A stretch of DNA of 64,000 nucleotides from Suillus spraguei (taxonomy: Eukaryota; Basidiomycota; Agaricomycetes; Boletales; Suillaceae). Shown in pieces: positions 23,115 to 33,858 of the stretch. The notes under the pieces are model-generated. The model was not told where the DNA came from. It saw only the letters and a program-made list of their open reading frames with translations, and did not search any database. The stretch spans positions 1 to 64,000 of the forward strand of contig JABCPU010000293.1 in assembly GCA_016800925.1 (NCBI GenBank), in the 5' to 3' direction. The position numbers and the translations under genes were made by a program. Position 1 is the stretch's first letter. Each line of letters starts with the position of its first letter.

Positions 23115-23387
23115 CAAAGTCGTCAGACTTGATGTTGTGAATATTTGTGACATTAGGAACTGAGAACTCGCAAGGATGTCGTTGGTAGGCGTCGGCTGGG
23201 AACCGGTAGTGGACAATGTATTCGAACTCTGGGATGTGGACGGTATCGGGAGCAACGGGCCGTCATTAATAGGCCTGCCACGGGATGAATTAATGATGGA
23301 GGACAAAACCAGGTTTGTCGTCGTCGAGTTTTGGGGTGCTCGTTCAACGAGGAAAGGAAGAGAGTTGGGAGAGGGATCGAGCAGCAT
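23115..23387 (-). CDS. Possible first exon of a Ser/Thr-rich protein
   Basis: ATG at 23387, then MLLDPSPNSLPFLVERAPQN and a Ser/Thr/Pro-rich stretch ending TTSSLTTLP at a GTGCGT donor. It could be the first exon of the membrane-protein gene at 20424-22870 or a separate small gene. Low complexity makes this weak. Confidence 0.3.
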
Positions 23388-23929
23388 ATCTAAACTCTCA
23401 TGTATATAAATAGGTGAGTAGTTGGTGCTCAGAGTGGAAAGAGTTGATGGGGTTTGAGAAGGTCAACCAAGAAAGAGAGGTAAAACGTGTGGTGACTCGT
23501 TCGTCGCGAGAAAAGACAATCTGGCCCTGGAGTAAGGTTTTGTACTAGTCGGTAAATTTGTATGAAATAGCGGGGCTAGAATGTGAAGCTTACGAGAAGG
23601 TTTGTCGACGACCACAAGTATTGAAGCGACTGTAAATAGAGGATTATGCACTGGTCGACGCAGCGACGACAAGGCTCGCTGTGTCTAAAAACGGAGTTGA
23701 GCTCTGTAGTATTGTTCTGTGTACAGGTCGAGATGACGACTCGGAGAGAGATTTGTAGATATGAGCGCTTGAAAGCGATCACAACGCATCGCATCTGGTT
23801 CCAAGTAGAAGTATAAGCGACAGCCCGGTTCTATACCAGAAAAGTGAAAGTAATTTCTGTCAGTACGCCGTCAGTACGTAGATTTACACATCAATTAAAA
23901 CGTCACGCGTCAACCCCAATTCTCCTCCC
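23388..23929. other. No gene recognised
   Basis: Probable divergent spacer; only short open frames. Confidence 0.35.
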
Positions 23930-24420
23930 ATCCTCCTAGTACATGAGTCTGCAAAGTATGCTTTTCTTTGAAGACATATATAGCATGCGAAATGACATCG
24001 ATAGCACGTATGGTGCATGGTATCTCACCCACACAGCTGAGGCCGAGGCAATGATCGTGAGCACGATGGCAGCGTGGACCTGGGACAGAAGGCAACTGCC
24101 TTTTTTGGGATTAGTCATCGCTTATACCAAGTCTCCTCATGTTGTCCAGCATGTTGACATACCTCACACCTTGCTCCATGTACAGGTTTGCTGTGCTTAC
24201 CTTGCATGTTCCAGCCATCGTTTCCAGCAGTCACTTTACCCGGGCTTACCGAAACGGTCTTAGACCGCAGACTACTCCGGGTGCGTCATGTTCTTCTCGT
24301 TTACAAAATCTATGGCGTTTCCCTGCACATTTCCCTTAACTACAACCGCGCCAAAGCCCAGTCCTCAAGTTGTCCGAGGAGACTTTTGCTTTGCACTGGT
24401 AAAATTCAGTAAGTGATATG
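23930..24420 (-). pseudogene. Unidentified gene fragment
   Basis: Minus-strand coding-like pieces: GNAIDFVNEKNMTHPE (about 24275-24330), TVSVSPGKVTAGNDGWNMQ (about 24210-24265) and, after an intron with donor GTATGT, branch CTAAT and a CAG acceptor, a hydrophobic HAAIVLTIIASASAVW (about 24035-24085). A last intron and short exon end near 23938. Frames do not connect cleanly. The family is not recognised; the hydrophobic tail could be a membrane anchor. Confidence 0.3.
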
Positions 24421-25216
24421 ACCTTACCGGTCTGTCTTCTTGCCAAAAGTATACACTTGGCTTGATCCTTCTTGATCGCAGATGTCGTCACGTTCGACGT
24501 ATCTTATCTTGCCTCATGCCTGGAGGAAGATGATCTATATCAGTCCGTATCATGCACTGACTAGGCTCTTATCTCGATTACTAAGGAGCCTTATACCGGC
24601 GTGCATCGAGTATCATGGATAGGCGCAACTAGTCATGTCAACGTCGATCGATCTCGAGCGATCGCTGAATAACACTTGGACCAACGTTCGAGGCACAAGT
24701 GCCTGACTTGAGGAAGCTTTGATGGGTGTAAAGATTATCATTTAGATCAAATTTATCTATCCATCGTTCCGTAAATCGACTAGAATCTAAGAATCTGTCA
24801 AGCTTGATAGTTGTCCACACCCATTGGCCGGATGGCATATCGAACAAGAAGCTTGCCAATCAGGAAAACGTAATTCGTTACAGAGTGTTACAAAGCACTG
24901 TAGCGAATAATGTTTAATGGGTATAACCCCGCTCCAGCGCTCAGTGGATAATCCCCATATCCGGATTTGGATCAGGGCATAATGATAGTTACCCCTAAGG
25001 GCACTCTTCCGACTCGGACTTTCAGCGCTACCTAGTAGGCCCTCTGGCGGTCGTAGAGAGTAGGTTCGGCACAGAGCGATACATTGTTGGGCCGCCGATC
25101 TACCATCCGGCGACATAGCAACCTCGAATTTGATATTGACAGGGCCTGCACTGCAAGATTGTGATACATACTCCTCTGCTACCAATACAATAATAAAAAA
25201 CACGCATATGAGCACT
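24421..25216. other. No gene recognised; possible LTR-like DNA
   Basis: A long minus-strand open frame (24787-25266) has no recognisable content. A GGTATAAGGC box near 24595 on the minus strand hints at a retroelement promoter, but no termini or duplication could be identified. Confidence 0.3.
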
Positions 25217-26246
25217 TCATAAACGTATCCTACCCTGCTTCTCCGGGACGTAAAGCCACCATACACTGATCACCAATCGGATACATGTGCCGATGCCCAG
25301 CGTAGCAGCCGATCCAATGCTCTTAATCAATACACCACCTACAAACCCTCCAAAAAATACGCCGAGGATAGCCACAATCTTGTGATCGCGCGAAATGACG
25401 GCATGCCGGATGTCAACAGCTTGGGGTCAGCCACGAGTTCACACAAAGTCGATGTGAGCACAACTGCAGAGAAATGAAAAAAAATAAAAGACTTGAATAT
25501 ACTTGAAACACACCTGTAGTAGTGAACTGCGTATTGACGCGTTTTCCCATGATGGCCTGCAAGCCCATGCTCGCACTCATGAAGCCGATGCATACGAATG
25601 ATGACCCGTTGGTCCATGCGGGGTAAGCGGGCGAACGAGCAACGCTATCCTCATTGTTCTTCCATATCGCAATAGTAGCGGCCATTGTGAAGAGGGTTTG
25701 AATAAATGTGCCAAGGACCAGCCATAACCGCGTCTTACTACCCAACTTATCGCCGAAGCGGCCAATGAAGGAGCCAAAAATGAACGTGAGCACTGAGCAC
25801 AGCGCTAGACGATCCGTTATATCGAACGAGTGGTCTGCTCCCCATCGAACACACGAGCAAGAGCGAGAGCCAGCTACGGCGCAGATGTTAGTTAAACTTG
25901 GGAAGACTGCAACCGCGGAGGTACTCCTACTTTAAGACTATTTCCGGTTTGGAAAGCGCACCAGATAAATATGGCTGGGAATGCAACCGCGTCGCTGAAT
26001 AAAGACTAGTGAGATGCAAAGTAGATAAAGAGTTCGGTTTACGCACATGAAACCGGTCATGAAGCAATACGCAGATAGGGGTGCCGAGGACTGATCTCCG
26101 TCGACTTCCTCTAGCAGATAATCTTTTAACCTCGCCATTGCTGAAGCGTAATTTTCACCGTTCTTGTTCATTGAATGCTGCAGAAACTGATTCTGGATGG
26201 CAGGTGGGGGTAACGTCGATGACGTCGGGTTCTGGGTGGCGTTCAT
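25217..26246 (-). CDS. DUF1275 (YoaK-like) membrane protein, copy 1, frameshifted
   Basis: ATG at 26246 (MNATQNPTSSTLPPPA). The family motifs appear in order: LSAYCFMTGF (exon 1), DAVAFPAIFIWCAFQTGN (exon 2), LALALARVFDG, LTFIFGSFIGRFGDKLG, TRLWLVLGTFIQTLFTMAA, FVCIGFMSASMGLQAIMGKR (exon 3), then VISRDHKIVAIL and a last membrane segment, stop at 25217. Introns are short GT-AG. About six membrane helices are expected; the family role is unknown. One base is missing near 25850 compared with copy 2 (before DHSFDITD), and another frame break is near 25405. Confidence 0.85.
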
Positions 26247-26791
26247 GTCGATTTGGATATATTTAGGTTGTCAGATGTGCGTCGAGTTGGAAAAGATATA
26301 AAGCAAGGAAGTTTCTTATAAGGGATGCCGAATGATTTCAAGATGATGTGTTCTGAGGCCGTGTCTGTTTTTCCGCCGGGTCATGAATGTCCCATATGTA
26401 GTGGACATTATTTAAAATCAAGTGGTACGATCCCAGTTCATCGACTCGTTCGTCCGCCGGTTTTCATGATACCTGTTATCTAGTCGGAAGATACTTGATG
26501 AAGTTCAACCTCCTACTTTGTCCACAAAGTATCTATTCGGCCAAGGCAATATGAAACCTTAGCTACAAAGTGACAGTGGCGATATGACTGTAGTTTATCT
26601 TATCTAAAAAAACTCTTATGTAAGTGAATACTACAAATATACTACTAGTACAATCATAAAAAATTCTCCTATCCTTCTATCATCCTCTCTTCTTCCCTAC
26701 CCATCAGTATACGTAGCATCTTGTATCCTACTCGTCAGTAACAAAAATATTACATGGTCATCAACAGTATATGAGCACTTCATAAACATAT
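26247..26791. other. Spacer between the two DUF1275 genes
   Basis: AT-rich; must hold the copy 2 terminator and the copy 1 promoter. No repeat or gene seen. Confidence 0.5.
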
Positions 26792-27824
26792 TCACTTCTT
26801 AGTCTGCTTCGCCGGGACGAAAAGCCACCATACGCTGATAATCAAACGAATACCTGTACCGATGCCCAGCGTAGCAGCCGATCCAACGCTATCGATCAAT
26901 ACACGGCCGATGAAGCCTCCCAAAAACAAGCTGACAATCGCCATAATCTTGTGATCGCGCGAAACGACATTTCGCCGGATGTGAAAGAGCTTAGGGTCAA
27001 CCATGAGCTCACACCAAGTCGTCGTGAGCACAACTGCAGAGAAATGAAAGATTAAGAAAAAACTTGAAGTACACCTGAAACACACCTGTAGTAGTGAACT
27101 GCGTGTTGACGCGTTTCCCCATAATGCCCTGCAAGCCCATGCTCGCGCTCATGAAGCCGACGCACACGAAAGACAACACATTGGTCCATGCGGGATTGGC
27201 GCGCCCATTGGCAACGCTACCCTGATGGCTCTGCCATATCGCAATAGCAGCGGCCATTGTAAATAGGGTTTGAATAAATGTGCCAAGGGCCACCACAACC
27301 GTGTCTTGCAGCCTATCTTATCGCCGAGGCGACCTATGAAAGCGCCGAAGATGAACGTGAGTATCGAGCACAGCGCTTGACGATCCGCGATATGGAACGA
27401 GTAGTCGTGCTGCCCGTTGAACAGGCGAGCAAGGGCAAGGGCCAGCTATGGCGCAAGCATGAGCTAGGAAGGTCTTCTGCAACTACAGAGGCACCCGCAC
27501 CTGTACACCATTTCCCGTCTGGAAAGCGCACCAGACAAAGATAGCAGAGAATGAAACCGAGTCACTAAAAAAAGACCAGTGAGATGAAAAGCAGATGAAA
27601 AATACAGTTTACACACATCAGACCAGTCATGAAGCAATACGCAGACAAGGGCGCCGAGGACCGCCTCCATCGACTTCCTCAAACACATGATTCTTCAACC
27701 TCACAAAAGCTGCAACATCGTCTTCGCCATTACGTTCGTTCTTGCCTATTGAATGCCGCGAAAACCGCTTCTGGACAGCGGGTAGAGGCAAGGTTGCTAA
27801 CGTCGGGTCCTGGGTGGCGTTCAT
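26792..27824 (-). CDS. DUF1275 (YoaK-like) membrane protein, copy 2, frameshifted
   Basis: Tandem paralogue of the gene at 25217. ATG at 27824 (MNATQDPTLATLPLPA), with the same exon pattern. Key blocks: DSVSFSAIFVWCAFQTGN, YSFHIADRQALCSILTFIFG, FVCVGFMSASMGLQGIMGKR, LFHIRRNVVSRDHKIMAI and VWWLFVPAKQTKK before the TGA at 26792. One base is missing near 27655 (exon 1) and one near 27310 (RLW). The last 20 bp before both stops and the 3' flank ATGAGCACTTCATAAAC are shared with copy 1, so the duplication included the 3' flank. Confidence 0.85.
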
Positions 27825-29137
27825 ATCGATTATTTTTGAAGACTTTAAAGAAATTCAGATCGTCAAATGTACCACCACCAGGATGGTCGTTGAGCTCAGG
27901 CTCGTTCTCAGAAACGAAGAGATGGAGGTCGGAGAAAAAGATGGCTTCTTGTAAGGAATATCGAGTGATTTTTAAGGGACTCTTCTATCCGATAATCCGC
28001 TCGAAGGTACTCGGGCCGAGCCTTTTTTTTAAAAAAACAAACGGCCCCCTCCCTATTCACCGTTAACGAGGGAAGCGAAGTTAGGAACGTCGGCCAACTT
28101 CAAGCTGGTCAACAATATAAATTTTGGATGGTATCAAGGGATGGCCCGATTCTAAAATGGCGTTGTCGCGAATACACGCCAAGGGTTGTGAGTCTCGTTT
28201 AGGACAAGTTTAGGGCGGTTTACGTGTGTTTGAATCCCCGACGGTTTAAGAGTCAATTGAATGTCCGAGAAACCTCAGTCGTACTTACTGATAGCTCAAG
28301 CCGAAGTAATGTTCTCTCGGAGTCAGGCTGGTACAAGGATGCCAGTAATCGTGACGGTCGATGGACGTTCTTGAAATGAAGTATCCGGTATCGTTATATA
28401 TAGTCGATCTCAAAGAAACTTCCTTTTGACCCTGAAGTGCCATTGATAGTATGTACGATAGGTCATGCCTGATAATGGAAGTGTGTTTCTTCTTGCCAGT
28501 TCTATAAGTACTGGCTAACGAGATGAACCTAATACCATGGTCTAATGAAGGTTAGATTCTTGATGGTAAGTTGCTCAACAAGCAGACTCCACATCCGCCA
28601 TTGTTTGAATCTGAGGCCGTTCCCAAACAGCTCGAAATGTTTTAAAGGTTGGTTACAGCAATAACGGAAATTCATTTATCAAAATTGACGTTACTGACCC
28701 TCATCGACATCCCTGTTTTTCAGTGACGCGTTGCTCAGTGACGGCGCGCTTACGGCAACTGAACGGCATAGGACTATGTAGCTTACCAGAAAGGTTTACG
28801 GCATTAAGGGGTCGCAACGTCAAAGACATTTTGAAGAAAGATGCGGTCGCGGTACTACCTATCGCCAGCCGTTATTGCACAATAAACAGCTCATGCACGG
28901 GATCTACAGAGCTGGTGATGCAACATTTACAATAGGCGGATTGACAGAGTGGAGTCGACTCACCTGTGCATTTACCATCGTATGAAGCGTCCCAAAAAAT
29001 TACTCCGTTGGGGAGCATCTTAGCTACGACATGAGATCGTCGGCAGATGAATTAGTGGAGCCTTGCATATGTTGACCGCATTGCTATTCAATAACTTTCT
29101 TACATCTTTGTCAAATATATCTGTGATATCCAACTAT
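27825..29137. other. Intergenic, no gene recognised
   Basis: Upstream region of the DUF1275 copy and downstream region of the kelch gene; short open frames without domain content. Confidence 0.5.
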
Positions 29138-31870
29138 TCATCGACGATTCCGACTTGACACGAGACCCCCACTTCCGGCAGCCTTAGCAGCACTGCCTGC
29201 TCTCATCTCGTCCTCATCGAGGCCGGCCTCGGCTAAGATCTTCTCGACTTCCTCGAGGATAGGTTTGTACTCCGCTAACGGGGCGACAAGAATGGTCAGC
29301 GACACAGTCAATGCTGACCAACCACAAACTGAGTCCAGACGCACCATATCGTTCTTCTGCAAAACTGAAGCCATCCCTCCTGAGTTGTTTGCCTCGATTA
29401 TCGCTCACGCCGTGGGCTTTCTGGGTCCAATATTCGCCTTCATGATGATCAGAACTGAAGTGAGACTGGGGTAATGTGAAGCTTACGACTTCGAGCATAG
29501 AACAGGGCTAGTGTCTCTCCTGGTTCTGGTGTACTAATCACATCCTCCGCAGAGCGTGTCGTGTCTTTGGACACACCCATGAACGCCGTCGCTTGCGCAC
29601 GTACCTCGTGGTGCTTGATGCCCCATCAATTTCCGCAGCACCACACAAAAATCATGTGTTCACTCACTTGCTCATCTACGGGCTCGTCGACTTCTTCGTC
29701 CTGCTGATTTTCATCAAGCTTTTCAAAGTTGAGCCTCTCATCATCTTTCTCTACCCGCGTTTCGTTATCACTATCACCATCCTCGTCACTCTCTCCACCC
29801 TCGTCATCCTCGTCGCTGCTACTCTCGTCGCCCTCTGCTGGGATAATGATGCCGCTGTGCTTGAGGCACGTGTACCGTTCGAGCTTCTCGAGCTGTATCG
29901 AATAGAAATCGTCGAGTGTGTATTCCCTTGACCCACGCTCAAAGATGCCACCATAGCTGATATAGGGGAGAACGATTCAGATAGTACAAAATAGTATAAC
30001 AAAGATCCACGTACATGTACAATGTATTCCTCAGTACAGCTAGCATAGCATTGTATCGTGGTATTGGGGTTGTCAATATTGGGTCATCAGGATCAACATC
30101 CGGGTCCTGCTAGTCTCATTTCAATATCCAATACCGCCTGCATGAGCGGAATCGAACCTCGGTGTTCTTGGCCTCTTGTGTCTTGACTGGATCGTCATCT
30201 CCGTCCGAAAATTCAGGTCCTCCTTGCTGAACAGCTGCAGCCTTTCGCTTTCCACCTCTCCCGGCTTTTTTCAGCTTCTTGAGTACCATTGATTGCCAAC
30301 GCCCATTACCAATGAGTTGGTATCCGTAGCTACATAAGATTTGGTCAATCTGCAGTTCCACGATCAATAAAATTGCAAGCCAAGGCAACGTCTCACGAGA
30401 TGACACTGCATGAAACCATGCAAGGACAACCTGCACATTGACTCGGGCTCCTTCCATGACTTACAGATCGTTCCAAAATATGCTCTCGAGGCTCTCTTCA
30501 TCCCTGTCGTCATCTGTCACACCGCCAAACATGACGCCCATACTCTTGGCTGACCACAGAGACATTGTGCTGCCGCTCCGGATATGCGGCGCGAAGGATG
30601 GTTTCTTTCGCTTTTCCCATTTCAAACTCAGTGGATCCGAAGAGACTGTGGACGATGGAGATTGGGAAGTTTCGAGGGACATGCTGTGTACAAGCTGAAG
30701 TGAGATGGAAAGCAGGAGATGAAGAGTCCTACCGGAGAAACCAGGTATCGTCGAGCATTACGCCAATAGGACGTTTACCTTTGGAGTATTCTTTACAATA
30801 ACCTCCTGTATGCCGGGTCGCATCTTAGGGAAGTGGTGTCTGAGGACAAAGTTGCATACATACCATGTAAAACAATGCCTTCTGGCGTAGAGAGAAATGA
30901 GAACCCGCTTCTTGGGCTGCGTAGTAATCGATGTGTGACTAGGTGCAGTTCCGAGAAGTAAACGGAGAGTAACGCACGACGGTTTCCGATCAATATCCTT
31001 GAATTCAATTTGTCGCCATTTATACTCTTGAGTATCAAATACCCAGGTATCGTTTAGATATTGAGCTTGATTTCTCAGATACGTTAGTGCAAATGAACAA
31101 GTGACATCCTACGCTGAAGACGTACTGCGATGCCCTGGGTCATAGAAACCGCCAAAGAGAACTATGTAGTGCTTCCACATTGCCATCCTGTACAATAATG
31201 AGAATTAGAGGAGGCACCAAAGCATTTCTTACCCACCGATGTCCTGATCTCGCGCTGGGTTTGGTCTTGGTATCCAAGCGATCCCAAGAATGAGTGCTGA
31301 TATCAAAGCACCAAAAATCCCTGTAGTGATGGAACGTGTTCTGATACAATGAACTAAACTCGCCACCGAACAAGAAGAGCTTTCCTCCTCCAGCTGCCGA
31401 AGGGACAACGGCATGTGCACTGCGAGGCCCAGGGCACGTAGGGCTCACGAACTTGCGCCACTCATCCTTGTCGGGATTGTACCGGTAGACATCGTTGTAA
31501 AAGTAGGCCTTTTTGTCGTCGCTGAAGAATTCACCTCCGATGCACCACAAGTAGTTTCCGCTTGGACACGGCGTTAGAGTCGCGTTCGCGCGCCGAGAAG
31601 GTGGCCCCTCGACTAGTTCCTCCGTGACCTTGTGCGCATCTTCCCATTCGCGGTTGATCTACTAGCAGGCACTGTTGAGTTAGCTCGATCCCAGATGCAT
31701 GCGATGAAAATCACCTTGTCGAGGATAGCCTCCAAATCTTCATCCTCTGGAGGTGCATCAGTCGACTTTTTATTCTTCTTCTTTTCTTTCTTAGCAATCT
31801 TGGCTTCGGCTTTTTGCTTTTTCGCCGCCTTTGCAGCTGCTTTACCTGTATTTTTCTTCTCGTTGCCCAT
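29138..31870 (-). CDS. KEL3: Kelch-repeat protein, KEL3/KLHDC4 family
   Basis: ATG at 31870. The N-terminus is lysine/alanine-rich (MGNEKKNTGKAAAKAAKKQK), as in KLHDC4. Kelch repeats follow over several exons: GNYLWCIGGEFFSDDKKAYF, GKLFLFGGEFSSLYQNTFHH, WKHYIVLFGGFYDPGHR, FSFLSTPEGIVLHGGY and STMSLWSAKSMGVMFGGVTD. The WEKRKKPSFAPHIRSG block, an acidic stretch (about 29740-29850) and the C-terminal REYW(A/T)QKAHGVSDNRGKQLRR and YKPILEEVEKILAEAGLDED are hallmarks of the family. Introns are short, for example one closing TAGTAG before INREWEDAHKV near 31660. I saw no frame break. The cellular role is poorly defined; a cytoplasmic scaffold is likely. Its start is 31 bp from the Tc1/mariner element. 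Confidence 0.92.
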
Positions 31871-31901
31871 CAGATCGATATCGACGTCAATGATTAACTT
31901 A

Positions 31902-32129
31902 CAGCAGTTTGCATAATAAGAGAGGCCGGTATTTTCCAAAAAAAGCGTGCATTTGTTTTCGAAAAGTAGTCCTACAAAGATCAATTTTTATCTCAACAAC
32001 GAAGCAAGCTATTGACATGGTCCAAGCGACAAAACTGATCAGAAAAATCGAACGCAGACGACCAGCGAAAAAAACCAAGCGATTCGGTGAAGTTGGTGGT
32101 CACCTGCTCTTAGAGCCAACAGTCTACAA
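31902..32129 (+). repeat. Left long terminal inverted repeat of the Tc1/mariner element
   Basis: 228 bp, inverse of 33158-33386, from CAGCAGTTTG to AGTCTACAA. Confidence 0.9.
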
Positions 32130-32169
32130 CAACACTTTTCTCTCCGGTCAAACGTCTCCCTTACCCCAC

Positions 32170-32740
32170 TATGAAAGGTCACACATCGTCGCAAGAACTA
32201 TGCGAAATTATCATCCGAATGCTACCACCCCTTGACACGTCTGAAATCATGGCATACACTGGTGCAAGCAAATCGACAATAGAAAGATTGCGCGATGCTA
32301 TACATTGACTGGGAAGCCGTAGAAAGTCAGAGGGGTAAGAGTGGTAGAACTCGAATGATGGACTTGGAAGATATCGAGGTGCGTCCATATTCAATCTCTT
32401 TCTGTGCAAATTCTGACATATAAAAGTACAGGCATGGCTGTTTGTCCCGCAGCTGTGATATGTATCTAGATGAGCTCCGTGATGAGATTGGCAAGGCTCG
32501 CGGGAAACACCCGTCATTGTCCACCATCTGGCGAATGCTTCATCGCACGGGATATTCAAGGAAGAAAGTTAGTGTCTTGATTCTCGTTGACAATGATGTT
32601 TGATTGATGTGTGCAATAGATCACTCGAGAAGCAAGAGAGCGGAACCTTGATAAACGTGCTGAGTACATGTATCAGATTGGCCTCAAGTATAGACCCGAC
32701 CAACTCATTTTTGTCGACGAGAGCTCCGCCGACATCTGGT
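32170..32740 (+). pseudogene. Tc1/mariner transposase, N-terminal half
   Basis: Reads KGHTSSQELCEIIIRMLPP and SEIMAYTGASKSTIERLRDA (helix-turn-helix), then YLDELRDEIGKARGKHPSLS, TIWRMLHRTGYSRKK, an intron of about 50 bp, REARERNLDKRAEYMYQIGL and YRPDQLIFVDESSAD, which carries the first catalytic aspartate. It ends abruptly there. The second D and the third acidic residue are absent from the element. Confidence 0.85.
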
Positions 32741-32956
32741 GCGGAGCTGGATCCACCTGGCATTGTGGCTGCTGACGAAGTGCCAGGCTTTTTTTGGTGG
32801 AATGGGCCGTGGCCGTGGTTTAGTCTTTGAGACGACTTCCTGACTTGAAGGATCTTCCACCTGTGTACCACTGGGGAGCTGTGATTGCTTTTTCGGAGGA
32901 CGGCCGCGTTTACGAGGCTCCTTGACCTTGCGCACTCGTACAGGAGCCTTTGCCAT
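32735..32956 (-). pseudogene. AT-hook protein fragment carried by the Tc1/mariner element
   Basis: ATG at 32956: MAKAPVRVRKVKEPRKRGRP, so an AT-hook core KRGRPPKK, then a Pro/Ser/Lys-rich stretch. Around an A7 run near 32793 the frame shifts by one to PGTSSAATMPGGSSSAPDV, which ends where the transposase sequence begins. AT-hooks bind the minor groove of AT-rich DNA. Probably a captured host gene 5' end. Confidence 0.5.
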
Positions 32957-33157
32957 CCTGCGAGACAATGTAGCAGACCGGGAAAAGTGAGATGTGTGTG
33001 AATTTGGTTTGTATACTAGTACTAGACACGAGACAAGTGTCCACTTCGCCAGATCGTTCCATTCATTCTACAGTCGTCTGCGCCTCATTGTTCTTATCAA
33101 GTTTGTATCTTACCGCTTGTCATTATCTTGCTTCGTTACTGAAATAAAAATCAATCT

Positions 33158-33386
33158 TTGTAGACTGTTGGCTCTGAGAGCAGGTGACCACCAACTTCAC
33201 TGAATCGCTTGGTTTTTTCGCTGGTCGTCTGCGTTCGATTTTTCTGATCGGTTTTGTCGCTTGGACCATGTCAATAGCTTGCTTCGTTGTTGAGATAAAA
33301 ATCGATCTTTGTAGGACTACTTTTCGAAAACAAATGCACGCTTTTTTGGAAAATACCGCCGGCCTCTCTTATTATGCAAACTGCTG
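33158..33386 (-). repeat. Right long terminal inverted repeat of the Tc1/mariner element
   Basis: 229 bp inverse of the left repeat. Just inside it (about 33005-33160) lies a degenerate direct copy of its inner half (CAAGATAATGACA, then GCGCAGACGAC), absent on the left side. Confidence 0.9.
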
Positions 33387-33388
33387 TA

Positions 33389-33858
33389 ATGTAAAGTTAA
33401 CCGCCGGAAGTGACCGCGTTGTGTCACAGCTCAGCGTGTCTGTTCAACAAGTCATACCATGTAAATACCTCTGTGTTTGGCCTTGCGCCAGATGATCCGA
33501 AGTCAGCTCTGAGAAGACCCCGGAACAGCCAGCTACTCAAGGCCGTTTGCGCCCTTGGGATCAACTAGAGAAAATGAAAATCGGACGATATCTTATTCTC
33601 CCTCGAGGCGATAAACGAGCTTTGTATTTTACTAACTCGCCCTGTTTAGGACTTGGCAACTGGGTTTGTTCCTCCTGCTAATTCCCAAGCGAACCATAGA
33701 TTGTATTCAGTCTAAGCTCAAAACGGCGCGGTAATTAATACCGCAGCAACTAGCCACAACTTGAACGGCATTTTCCTACGGAGCCTTGCGGTTATGACTC
33801 AATGCCCGAGTGCGTAGTTATACGCGCATTGCAATTAACTCCGTTGCAATCTGCAATG
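33389..33858. other. Upstream region of the glutamine-synthetase-like gene, copy 1
   Basis: No gene. From about 33735 to the start codon the sequence matches the inverse of 51909-52045 upstream of copy 2. Confidence 0.6.

Larger units (their letters stand above)
31902..33386. mobile_element. Tc1/mariner-type element, chimeric and non-autonomous
   Basis: 1485 bp starting CAGCAGTTTGCATAATAAG and ending with its inverse, flanked by TA on both sides (31900-31901 and 33387-33388). The terminal inverted repeats are about 228 bp and differ at a handful of positions. The interior holds the N-terminal half of a Tc1-like transposase and an antisense AT-hook gene fragment; the C-terminal catalytic half is missing. 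Confidence 0.88.

Noticed and set aside
24787..25266. 159-codon minus-strand open frame
   Set aside because: No domain, no orthologue-like motifs and no intron structure; it overlaps the DUF1275 terminus.
28723..28935. Open frame of 70 codons between the DUF1275 and kelch genes
   Set aside because: No recognisable motif or splice context.
30134..30150. GGTTCGATTCC-like tRNA B box (minus strand)
   Set aside because: It lies within the kelch gene, with no matching A box or cloverleaf around it.
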